Below are positions 14,110 through 19,876 of a stretch of 20,597 nucleotides of DNA, piece after piece. Both the position numbers and the translations under genes were made by a program. Origin of the DNA: a virus; IMG/VR virus record IMGVR_UViG_3300032271_000515, positions 1-20,597 of that record; one strand, written 5' to 3'. Position 1 is the stretch's first letter. Every line of letters starts with the position of its first letter. Below the pieces are notes generated by a model. It ran no database searches. It worked only from the letters and a program-made list of their open reading frames with translations, and had not been told where the DNA came from.

Positions 14110-15495
14110 TCAAGCTCCTTGCATCATCTTGTTGAAATAAACCTCGTCAATCGAGGCCACATAAATACCCTCAAGCTCGACCGCTGTTTCAGCGGGAAAC
14201 TTGTTAATCACCGCCGATTTATAAGCGCGTTTGACACGGATGCCCTGCTTCACCGCATCAGCCCAAGCAAACAACTGACGCAAGCTAGGGGGCTGCGTCA
14301 GCAAACCGTCGCGGGCCTTTTCACGGGCAATGTTTAGCAAGTCAACCATCATCCGCACCGCGTTAAGGGGCAAGCCGCTAACCTTCGCAACCAACTCAGC
14401 CTCCTGCTCACGGGGCAGGTACTGAAACTCAAAGGTGTAGCTGAACCGGTCAATAAACGCGCTCGACTGGACCCGGACCCCGGCAAAGTTGCCGCTTGCG
14501 TCGCCGTGCCCGTTGCTGTTGTCAGCAACCATGAACACAACGTGCGGGGCAACCGGGATGCGCTGCCCTGTCTCCGAGATAGTGATTGCACGGTCAACCG
14601 TGCGTTCACACAAAGCATGCAGCGAGGCAATCGCTTGCGCCCGCGCAAACCCAATCTCATCGAGCAGAACAATCGCGCCGGGGTGCGTGATTGCCTGAAC
14701 AATCGCACCGGGCGACCAAGTCACAGAACCGGCGGTGATGGTGTTGCCACCAATAAAATCCGCACGTTCCGCGTTCTCGTCGAAGTTAATCCGAAACAAC
14801 CGACGACCAAGCCGGTTGGCAAGCTGTTTCGCAAACTCCGTTTTGCCGGTGCCACGCTCACCAGCCAGCCACATATTGTGGGGAAGCGGGTTGTTAATCG
14901 CGCAGAGAGTCTCGTGGAGAATCTCCGGGTTCCAGTAGTAATCGTCGACACGCTTAGGGGCACCGGGGTCGCCCCAATACTCGACCTCCATGTTGCCGAA
15001 GTCGACCGTCGAATACTTGGTGAACCGGTCACCAAACAATTCGCGGGCCGTCTTCAGAACACGCGCAGGGGGCAACGCATCGGCGACCTTAGTAATAACC
15101 TCCGGGGCAGTAACCGATTTAAACGCTGCGAACGCATCAGCGACCGCACGGGCAACCTCAGAGACAACCGCAGTGTTGTCAACCTTCGGCACCGCAGCAG
15201 CGATTTTCGCGTCAACCTCTGCACCCTGACGGGTAACCGTCGCAGCCAATGCCGCAGTGGTCGCATGCAGGTCCTGCACGGTCTTCACAAACCCGTTAGC
15301 GTCAAACGCGAGCGGGGCAGCGGGAGCGGTCGCGACCGGCGTAGCGCCCTGAATCTCCGCAAGGGTAATCAGACCGTCAGTAATCAAGCGGTCCAGAGTC
15401 GAAACCGCAATTGCCTTGTCAGTTGTTGGCGTAATGCCAACCTGCATAAGCGCTGCGTTCAAGGTACGCAGCGGCAGCAGTGCAAGCTCTTTCAT
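14110..15495 (-). CDS. CobS/MoxR-like AAA+ ATPase
   Basis: The 461-aa protein has an N-terminal region (1-145) with a small helical module (TLNAALMQVG...) and an Ala-rich coiled-coil-like stretch. A CobS-type AAA_5 module follows: Walker A GERGTGKT (212-219), Walker B AIVLLDE (274-280), sensor-1 region VADNSNG (324-329) and an arginine finger in FIDRFSY (R350). The FAGVRVQSSAFIDRF sequence is close to the CobS signature. CobS is shorter, about 330 aa, so the N-terminal extension is unusual. It should form a hexamer powering the VWA/HExxH partners encoded next. ATG 15495 has a GGAGG ribosome site 4 nt away. Confidence 0.88.
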   Translation of the reverse strand: MKELALLPLRTLNAALMQVGITPTTDKAIAVSTLDRLITDGLITLAEIQGATPVATAPAAPLAFDANGFVKTVQDLHATTAALAATVTRQGAEVDAKIAAAVPKVDNTAVVSEVARAVADAFAAFKSVTAPEVITKVADALPPARVLKTARELFGDRFTKYSTVDFGNMEVEYWGDPGAPKRVDDYYWNPEILHETLCAINNPLPHNMWLAGERGTGKTEFAKQLANRLGRRLFRINFDENAERADFIGGNTITAGSVTWSPGAIVQAITHPGAIVLLDEIGFARAQAIASLHALCERTVDRAITISETGQRIPVAPHVVFMVADNSNGHGDASGNFAGVRVQSSAFIDRFSYTFEFQYLPREQEAELVAKVSGLPLNAVRMMVDLLNIAREKARDGLLTQPPSLRQLFAWADAVKQGIRVKRAYKSAVINKFPAETAVELEGIYVASIDEVYFNKMMQGA

Positions 15496-15534
15496 AAAAC
15501 CTCCAGTAGTGCCCCTCAGAGGGGGCTAGTGTCT

Positions 15535-16095
15535 TTATCGAACAAACGCCACGCCATCGGTCGGGCAGATTGGCAACCCGGTGTCTGCCCACTTCGCGGT
15601 CAATCGAACGGTGTAACCGCAGGCGGGGCACTCCGCTTTCAACAGCCGGGTCGACTGCGTCTTACGCACCAGCCCAACGTTTAAAACGGCGTGAGGGTAT
15701 GGGCCAATCGCTTCAACGATGGGTCCGAAGTTAGCGCGGAACGCATCACCAGCCACGGTCGCAGTGGCCTTGCCCTCCAGCCAGAGGGAACGCACAACCC
15801 GCACAAACTCGCCTTTGTGACCAGCGCCGGGGGTCGCAGCATGAGCAAGCTCATGCACCAGAATCGCAGCAACCTCCATCGGTTCCGCAATCACGGGCGA
15901 GATAAAAATCTCATTGTGCCCATCGGCGCTGGCAGCGGGTGCCCAATGCTCACCAATCGCCTTGTTTAAACTCCGCGCCTTCGACGAAGGCAAACCGCAC
16001 GTCACCCGAATCTTGTCGGGCAACGGCGCGTTAATCGCAACGAACATGGGGCGCAACTCAGCGACCAATTCGTTCAGCCATTCTTCACGGTTCAT
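15535..16095 (-). CDS. SprT-like zinc metalloprotease
   Basis: The 186-aa protein has LVHELAHAA (H81, E82, H85) followed by GHKGEF (H93), the zinc-binding pattern of SprT/Spartan proteases, then a C-terminal zinc-ribbon-like segment CPACGY (C156, C159) and ICPTDG (C177), where the fourth ligand Cys is replaced by Asp180. Spartan proteins digest DNA-crosslinked proteins; bacterial SprT functions are less clear. ATG 16095 (second of two adjacent ATGs) has GGAGG 5 nt upstream. It heads the AAA+/CobT-like block, so it could be the proteolytic output of that machine (inference). Confidence 0.85.
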   Translation of the reverse strand: MNREEWLNELVAELRPMFVAINAPLPDKIRVTCGLPSSKARSLNKAIGEHWAPAASADGHNEIFISPVIAEPMEVAAILVHELAHAATPGAGHKGEFVRVVRSLWLEGKATATVAGDAFRANFGPIVEAIGPYPHAVLNVGLVRKTQSTRLLKAECPACGYTVRLTAKWADTGLPICPTDGVAFVR

Positions 16096-16097
16096 CA

Positions 16098-16268
16098 TCA
16101 CCTCCACGCATAGATTGAAGTGCAACGCTCAACGTGAACGTTGCCGCGAGAATCGGTCCAGTGCTCGCCGCACCCGGACAACCAAGAGGTCAGGCCCATG
16201 CCCAACCAGATTCCGAAAAGCAACACGGTCAGGATTGCGACCGCAGTGCGAAGCGCATCTCGAAACAT
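16098..16268 (-). CDS. Small membrane/lipoprotein (56 aa)
   Basis: MFRDALRTAVAILTVLLFGI starts a single hydrophobic helix ending in LSGC, a good lipobox (Cys33), followed by a short polar domain with a second Cys. It may be a lipoprotein or a single-pass protein with its C-terminus outside the cytoplasm. The start ATG 16268 lies directly after the GTTTAAAC (16269-16276) that also ends the preceding gene; no clear Shine-Dalgarno fits there, so translational coupling is likely. The stop overlaps the SprT start. Confidence 0.65.
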   Translation of the reverse strand: MFRDALRTAVAILTVLLFGIWLGMGLTSWLSGCGEHWTDSRGNVHVERCTSIYAWR

Positions 16269-16270
16269 GT

Positions 16271-16906
16271 TTAAACCCATCCGTAACGCTCGGCGCAAAC
16301 GGGGCCGATACCGCGAGCGACCGACTCAGGGTCGCTCAACTCTTTAGCGCAGACCGCGCACTTGCCGAATTCCTTGCCATACGCAACAGCGGCGGCGTGA
16401 GGGTCAGCGGCGAGGTCGACAACCTCAAGCGCAATCTCAGGCGAACAGTCACGCGACTTCTGGAACCTGCCGCCGAGAACCTTGCCCAGATACAGGTCGC
16501 CACGCTTAACGTAAACAGCGCCAGCGTTCGCGCTGCGTTCACCAGCGGGGCTGAAGGTGAACCCGCCAAGCCGAAGCTTCGGCCACTTGATACCAGCCGC
16601 CTTAGCCTTGGCGAACGCAGCCTCCACCGCAGCGACCTCGCATGAGGGGGCAGCGGCAGCTTCCGCAGCTTTACGGGCAGCGAACGCAGCCTGACGGGCG
16701 GGCGCATCAGCGGCGAGCCGCGCAACGGTCGCGTACTGCTTCTCAGTTAATTGCCCCCACTGATTCAGTGCCTGAACCATAGCGGCAGCAAACTCAAAGC
16801 GCGGTGCCTCCGCAACCATCCAAGCGTACTCAGCCGGGTGCTCAGTGGCCCATGCCGCAACCACTTCGGGGGAAGCGGCACGGCGCTGTTGGTAATGTCG
16901 GTACAT
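16271..16906 (-). CDS. DUF6011-like zinc-finger protein
   Basis: The C-terminus KCAVCAKELSDPESVARGIG followed by PVCAERYG matches the DUF6011-type 'CxxC-x-(K/R)-x-L-x-DPxSVxRGxGPxC' zinc finger seen in many phage and actinobacterial proteins. It is preceded by a GKVLGGRF / RDCSPEI region. The N-terminal half is Ala-rich and helical (QAAFAARKAAEAAAA). Function unknown; these proteins often sit beside single-strand DNA or nuclease genes. Start 16906 is preferred to 16912 for correct spacing from AAGGAG. Its stop TAA is part of the GTTTAAAC palindrome. Confidence 0.75.
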   Translation of the reverse strand: MYRHYQQRRAASPEVVAAWATEHPAEYAWMVAEAPRFEFAAAMVQALNQWGQLTEKQYATVARLAADAPARQAAFAARKAAEAAAAPSCEVAAVEAAFAKAKAAGIKWPKLRLGGFTFSPAGERSANAGAVYVKRGDLYLGKVLGGRFQKSRDCSPEIALEVVDLAADPHAAAVAYGKEFGKCAVCAKELSDPESVARGIGPVCAERYGWV

Positions 16907-16917
16907 AGTCATTCTCC

Positions 16918-17124
16918 TTAGTAGGTATAGGTAGGAACAAAAGCAACCAGATGCCCATTGCCGTCAGACTCAAACTCCATGCTTTCCCATGCCGCATGGA
17001 ACATGCGGTCGCAGGGTGCAAGGCCGAGGTCAATCGCAACGTCGGTGCGAATGCCCTCATAAAAAATCGTTGGGTGAGCACTGAACCATTCTTTGATAGC
17101 GCAGTGCATTGCATAGACACCCAT
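16918..17124 (-). CDS. Hypothetical protein (68 aa)
   Basis: Begins MGVYAMHCAIKEWFSAHPTI and ends in a strand-rich GNGHLVAFVPTYTY. No family recognised. ATG 17124 has an AAGGGGG ribosome site about 5 nt upstream, and that site can be sequestered in a hairpin (17130-17152). The upstream in-frame extension to 17154 would run through the hairpin and is unlikely. Confidence 0.6.
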   Translation of the reverse strand: MGVYAMHCAIKEWFSAHPTIFYEGIRTDVAIDLGLAPCDRMFHAAWESMEFESDGNGHLVAFVPTYTY

Positions 17125-17129
17125 CACAA

Positions 17130-17152
17130 CCCCCTTCGGGGGCGAAGCCCCC
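17130..17152 (-). promoter_or_regulatory. Alternative RNA hairpins covering a ribosome binding site
   Basis: On the minus-strand RNA, GGGGGC-UUC-GCCCCC (17152-17138) and CCCCC-GAA-GGGGG (17142-17130) share the same C run and exclude each other. The second hairpin hides the AAGGGGG ribosome site of the 68-aa gene; the first would free it. Confidence 0.5.
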
Positions 17153-17156
17153 ATCG

Positions 17157-17513
17157 TTAGTCCAGCCGCCCGTCGGCACGGGCGACAACGCCGCCAGCGG
17201 CGAGCACTCGCGCAACTTCAATCGCCCATGCAATCTTCCGGTCATACGACTGCGTCGGGTAGGGCGGGCGAATGTTTAAACCCTTCGGGTAACCGGGTCG
17301 GGCGAGGCCCTCCGATTTCAGCCACTTGCCGAAGGCGGTGTTGCCGGGGACGTTCACCCATGCAAACCCGCAAACCCCGTCAGTAACGTGGTAGGTGCGA
17401 CCGCCACCGACGACAGTCATTGGCTCAGGCACCGCAGCGTGATAGGCCGCATCGCCCGCAGCCATAGCCGCAGCGTAAAGCGAAGCGTTGGTCAAACCGT
17501 TAAGGTGTTTCAT
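17157..17513 (-). CDS. Conserved phage hypothetical protein (118 aa)
   Basis: Starts MKHLNGLTNASLYAAAMAAG and contains YHVTDGVCGFAWVNVPGN, then FGKWLKSEGLARPGYPKG and SYDRKIAWAIEVARVL. I recall similar proteins (MTVVGG...YHV..GVCGFAWV) in other phages, always of unknown function. The order suggests a small alpha+beta fold with an N-terminal helix. ATG 17513 has GGAG 8 nt upstream, inside the previous gene's last codons. GTTTAAAC at 17274-17281 encodes Leu-Asn in GLNIRP. Confidence 0.68.
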   Translation of the reverse strand: MKHLNGLTNASLYAAAMAAGDAAYHAAVPEPMTVVGGGRTYHVTDGVCGFAWVNVPGNTAFGKWLKSEGLARPGYPKGLNIRPPYPTQSYDRKIAWAIEVARVLAAGGVVARADGRLD

Positions 17514-17516
17514 AGT

Positions 17517-17672
17517 TCAGGCTCCTTTTTTCCAGAAATGACAGTAGTGGTAATAACTGGCGAGTGCATACGCAACCGCCATTGGGGCGGGACCGCATTT
17601 GGCGGCGGCGGCTTCCGGGGTCATCCCCCGGCGCACCATCTTGTGAACAACGTAAGCAATCTGGGCATTCAT
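17517..17672 (-). CDS. Small protein (51 aa)
   Basis: Frame ATG 17672 to TGA 17517 with an AAGGGG ribosome site 6 nt upstream. It begins MNAQIAYVVHKMVRRGMTPE and holds EAAAAKCGPAPMAVAYALASY then YHYCHFWKKGA. The middle looks like a compact helix-turn-helix-like segment (MTPEAAAAKCGPAPMAVAYAL), which could bind DNA, but this is a weak resemblance. Three bases separate it from the 118-aa gene. Confidence 0.68.
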   Translation of the reverse strand: MNAQIAYVVHKMVRRGMTPEAAAAKCGPAPMAVAYALASYYHYCHFWKKGA

Positions 17673-17682
17673 TCAAATCCCC

Positions 17683-17916
17683 TTAAACGTAGATGACCAT
17701 GCTCAACTCAGCGGCAGCGACCGCCTCATCGAACGTGGCGTAAAGACCAACGGGGCGGGTACAGAAGTCACTGACTTCCAGCTCGACTTGGTAGTCCTCG
17801 GTGCCGTCAGCGAATTCGCGGCGCACAACGTAAATCTCATTACCGTTGGTCATATGACCGACGATGGTTGATTGCTCCGCAACGGGCTGAACGGGGTAAA
17901 TAGCGAATCCAGTCAT
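17683..17916 (-). CDS. Hypothetical protein (77 aa), first gene of the leftward operon
   Basis: Starts MTGFAIYPVQPVAEQSTIVG, followed by strands NEIYVVRREFADG and DYQVELEV, then a C-terminal TFDEAVAAAELSM helix: a strand-strand-helix pattern seen in small phage proteins with 'dG...y.v......f.s.deA...a'. ATG 17916 has GGAG with 6-nt spacing; the longer frame to 17961 has no ribosome site and runs into a hairpin. Function unknown. Confidence 0.65.
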   Translation of the reverse strand: MTGFAIYPVQPVAEQSTIVGHMTNGNEIYVVRREFADGTEDYQVELEVSDFCTRPVGLYATFDEAVAAAELSMVIYV

Positions 17917-18171
17917 GTCAATCTCCAGTAGGTTGTTTATCCTGCTGCTCACTGGTAGCAATGAGCAGTCAGATAAAACCTAAGTAAAGCCGCAGTGCCC
18001 TTCGTAGCACCCTCGACTCACGCTCCCGGTAACGTTGCCGTCCCGCAGTGGGAGACCCGAAGGCCCCCGGTTCGCGTCCGTTTGTCAGGCTTGACCTCCC
18101 GACTTCCTTGCCGGTCCTAGGATGCCAACCCCGGTGCCGTCTCAGAGAACCAAATTTTTAAAGAGCAGTTC

Positions 18172-18198
18172 GTGCCCCGTAGTGGGAAGGTGGGGCAC
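18172..18198. repeat. GTGCCCC/GGGGCAC hairpin
   Basis: Perfect 7-bp inverted repeat with a 13-nt loop. A second short hairpin CAGTG-CAAT-CACTG follows at 18204-18217. Confidence 0.6.
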
Positions 18199-18258
18199 CG
18201 GGCCAGTGCAATCACTGACCACAGAACGAAGTATGCACAACTGTTTAAACCAATGCAA

Positions 18259-18300
18259 GCACTGTCGTCGAAGAAAACAACAGCGCTGTTGTGTCAGTGC
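18259..18300. repeat. 16-bp perfect palindrome inside a larger inverted repeat
   Basis: ACAACAGCGCTGTTGT (18277-18292) is a perfect 16-bp palindrome. It is flanked by GCACTG (18259-18264) and CAGTGC (18295-18300), so a longer interrupted cruciform is possible. It fits an operator for a dimeric regulator or part of the origin. Confidence 0.7.
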
Positions 18301-18426
18301 AACAAGGTGCTTTCGCAGCCGGTACAAAGGGCTGGAAACCCGCATCAGTGCTGGAGGTGTGGAAAGTGAACGACCGCGCAGTCGGGTGCCCTAGTAATAG
18401 GGGAAGCGCAGGAGGTTCTAGGCGAG

Positions 18427-18654
18427 TTATCCACAACTGTATGGAAGTACAGCTAGGGCGAAACAGGGGCTAGAACGGCCTCAGAGCGATTTAAACGCTA
18501 GTGCAAGCTTGGGTACAGGTGCTATCGCGTTCGTCGATTCTGGAGGGTTTTGGCTCAACCATGCGGGTTACAGAGCATCGCAAAAGCTGTGTATTTATAC
18601 AGTGTGGATAAGCTGTGGATAACGTTGTTATAAGTTGTCCACAAGTTGTCCACA
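18427..18654. other. DnaA-box cluster, probable replication origin
   Basis: Perfect E. coli-type boxes TTATCCACA at 18427-18435 and, inverted, TGTGGATAA at 18603-18611 and 18614-18622. TTGTCCACA (one mismatch) follows at 18635-18643 and 18646-18654. The last four form two tandem pairs, each pair offset by exactly 11 bp, with opposite orientation. An AT-rich stretch (tgtgtatttatacag, about 18588-18602) adjoins. This is the arrangement expected of a host-DnaA-loaded origin. Confidence 0.8.
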
Positions 18655-18733
18655 ATGGGTAGAATGCGAACAGGTAACGACGCAGCGTGTAAACGCTGTG
18701 TGGGGTCAGGTCAAACAGCAGAGGGTGACGACG

Positions 18734-19369
18734 ATGAGCAGGGATGAGTGGAACGATGAGGTCGACGACGGCGTCGCACAGGGGGAGGTCGACTCCCAGG
18801 TAGATGTTGCAGCGCAGCAGAGCAGTGAAAGCACGAACGTTGCAAGCCCCGGCATCAGGCGGGAAGTGATGGAGATGGTAGAGGGTACTAAGGATAAGAA
18901 GAGGCAAGACGGAAAGCCTATCGGAGTGAAAAGGAATGAACCTAGGATTACTCCGAAGATGAGAGCTTTCGCGTCCCTTGTTGCACAGGGCAATAGCGCC
19001 AGAGATGCATATCGCAAAGCCTATGAGGTCCGCAGTGGGACTAGCGAAGCGACAGTGATAGCCAGTGCGAACAAGTTAATGAAAGACCAGAGGATAAGTG
19101 CATTAATGGAGCCTGTCTGGGAGGCTGTCAAACAGAACGTAATTGACGATGCAATCGCAACACGGCGTTATGTATTGGAGCAATTGCACCAGCATGCGGC
19201 AGACGATAACGTCAGGACCTCGGACCGTTTAAAGTCGCTTGAGCTAATGGGCAAAGCCATTGGCATGTTCGTCGATAAGAGCGAGGCAAAGGTGGAGCAG
19301 GTCGACCCCGAGCAGTTGAAGCGTGAATTGGACTCGCACCTGAAGGCGTTTAAACTCCGCGCTGTTTAA
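18734..19369 (+). CDS. terS: Terminase small subunit-like protein
   Basis: The 211-aa frame starts at ATG 18734 with GAGGG 8 nt upstream; the longer frame from 18635 would begin in the DnaA boxes. An acidic disordered N-terminus (to about 50) is followed by a basic patch and a TerS-like helix-turn-helix block, ITPKMRAFASLVAQGNSARD, AYRKAYEV, then ATVIASANKLMKDQRIS. After this comes a helical region (ATRRYVLEQLHQHA) and a final acidic/basic tail. This matches Terminase_2-type small subunits, which bind pac or cos DNA and deliver it to TerL. TerL lies 500 bp downstream. The stop codon is contained in GTTTAAAC (19364-19371), and another copy lies 9 bp before it. Confidence 0.78.
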   Translation: MSRDEWNDEVDDGVAQGEVDSQVDVAAQQSSESTNVASPGIRREVMEMVEGTKDKKRQDGKPIGVKRNEPRITPKMRAFASLVAQGNSARDAYRKAYEVRSGTSEATVIASANKLMKDQRISALMEPVWEAVKQNVIDDAIATRRYVLEQLHQHAADDNVRTSDRLKSLELMGKAIGMFVDKSEAKVEQVDPEQLKRELDSHLKAFKLRAV

Positions 19370-19406
19370 ACGGGCCATTGGGGCTTTCCACTAGGGCTGC
19401 GCGCGA

Positions 19407-19427
19407 CCCCCACCCATACCCCACCCC
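19407..19427 (-). other. G-quadruplex motif on the minus strand
   Basis: The plus strand reads C5-A-C3-ATA-C4-A-C4. The minus strand therefore has four G tracts of 3-5 with loops of 1, 3 and 1 nt, a pattern for a very stable parallel quadruplex. It sits in the gap after terS. The rest of 19372-19555 is C-rich and shows no supportable gene. Confidence 0.72.
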
Positions 19428-19555
19428 GGCGTATAGGCGGCTACCCATCGCCCACCCGTACACTCGATTCCACACACCCGATTTACACTTTTCCCATTCG
19501 TACCATTACTTCCACAACGAACACAATACCCCCCATCCCATATCAATTTCTACGC

Positions 19556-19583
19556 TTGACTTGTTTAAACCCATATATAGAAT
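19556..19583 (+). promoter_or_regulatory. Sigma-70-type promoter for the LexA-like gene and terL
   Basis: TTGACT (19556-19561), a 16-bp spacer, then TAGAAT (19578-19583). An exact GTTTAAAC (19563-19570) fills the spacer. The predicted start falls near 19590, upstream of the winged-helix gene. Confidence 0.6.
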
Positions 19584-19594
19584 GAACCCCCATA

Positions 19595-19604
19595 CGAACG
19601 TTCG
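19595..19604. promoter_or_regulatory. CGAACGTTCG palindrome, candidate operator
   Basis: A perfect 10-bp palindrome just downstream of the expected transcription start. It is nested between GAATG/CATTC and a distal C-run/G-run pair. The gene it precedes encodes a LexA-type winged helix, so autoregulation is plausible. It lacks the 4-bp gap of the Gram-positive LexA box CGAAC-N4-GTTCG. Confidence 0.5.
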
Positions 19605-19624
19605 CATTCCTACCGGGGGGGTAT

Positions 19625-19876
19625 ATGTTTGAAAAACAAGAAGGGCTAACCTCTCGGCAAGAACTTGTGTTGGAGTTCATTCATGCTTACATCAAGCTCA
19701 AGGGCTATGCGCCTTCGTATAACAACATCGCGCAGGGCATGAAGCTAAAGAGTAGGTCCAACATACACAGGCTTGTGCATGAACTTAGGCAAAAGGGTTA
19801 CTTGAGAGTACAAGCACACAAGTTTAGAAGTTTGAAAGTAGCTGACAAAGGCATTAAGAAGATACTGTCTCTATGA
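19625..19876 (+). CDS. Stand-alone LexA-type winged-helix regulator
   Basis: Residues 8-70 follow the LexA DNA-binding domain: LTSRQELVLEFIHAYIKLKG, YAPSYNNIAQGMKLKSRSNI, then HRLVHELRQKGYLRV. LexA proper has 'LTxRQxxVLxFIxxxIxxxGxxPSxxEIAxxLGxxSxxxVHxxLxxLxxKGxL'. No S24 peptidase domain or Ala-Gly cleavage site follows; the protein ends at residue 83. It therefore binds DNA but should not respond to RecA by self-cleavage. It probably represses its own promoter and perhaps terL, or competes with host LexA (inference). The G7 run before TATATATG serves as ribosome site. The stop overlaps the terL start as ATGA. Confidence 0.85.
   Translation: MFEKQEGLTSRQELVLEFIHAYIKLKGYAPSYNNIAQGMKLKSRSNIHRLVHELRQKGYLRVQAHKFRSLKVADKGIKKILSL

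Larger units (their letters stand above)
17917..18733. other. Divergent intergenic region with origin-like features
   Basis: About 0.8 kb with no convincing gene between the leftward operon and TerS. It holds a CTGCTCA/TGAGCAG hairpin (17945-17968), a GTGCCCC/GGGGCAC hairpin (18172-18198), a CAGTG/CACTG hairpin (18204-18217), a large inverted repeat (18259-18300), GTTTAAAC (18243), ATTTAAAC (18489), and five DnaA boxes (18427-18654). Promoters must lie here for both directions, but I found none with convincing -35/-10 boxes. Confidence 0.7.
63..19570. repeat. Highly iterated palindrome GTTTAAAC (20 exact, 15 one-end variants)
   Basis: Exact copies start at 724, 1875, 2450, 3041, 3443, 7150, 9221, 9934, 10872, 10972, 12574, 13479, 14087, 15964, 16269, 17274, 18243, 19348, 19364 and 19563. 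Variants with one outer base changed start at 63, 550, 805, 1366, 3897, 4927, 5490, 6257, 8318, 10238, 11635, 15117, 15679, 18489 and 19227. About 0.3 exact copies are expected at equal base frequencies. In all, 42 TTTAAA cores are present (about 5 expected). The largest gap between motif copies is about 1.17 kb. Within genes they read as Phe-Lys or Leu-Asn (Leu-Lys once); the third frame would be a stop, and is used as one at 16269 and 19364. Confidence 0.95.

Noticed and set aside
14506-15684. A 392-aa plus-strand open frame antisense to the AAA+ ATPase gene
   Set aside because: Codon periodicity belongs to the minus-strand CobS-like gene with intact Walker motifs; the antisense peptide is Arg/Ser/Asn-rich with no domain.
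15914-16645. 243-aa plus-strand frame
   Set aside because: Antisense to SprT, lipoprotein and DUF6011-like genes, which have ribosome sites and motifs.
18000-18120. Possible tRNA (GGTTCGCGTCC resembles a T-loop)
   Set aside because: No 7-bp acceptor stem, D-arm or anticodon arm could be folded around it on either strand.
18588-18640. Sigma-70 promoter for terS around tatttatacag
   Set aside because: The TATACA-like -10 has no -35 at 15-19 bp; AT-rich sequence is better explained as an unwinding element.
63-19570. GTTTAAAC copies as a CRISPR or dispersed insertion element
   Set aside because: Only the 8 bp are shared; flanks differ, no spacers, and most copies are within intact coding sequences.
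19378-19632. 84-aa plus-strand frame in the terS-terL gap
   Set aside because: Composition (Pro, His, Tyr, Thr) reflects C-rich DNA; no ribosome site; it overlaps the promoter and the winged-helix gene's ribosome site.
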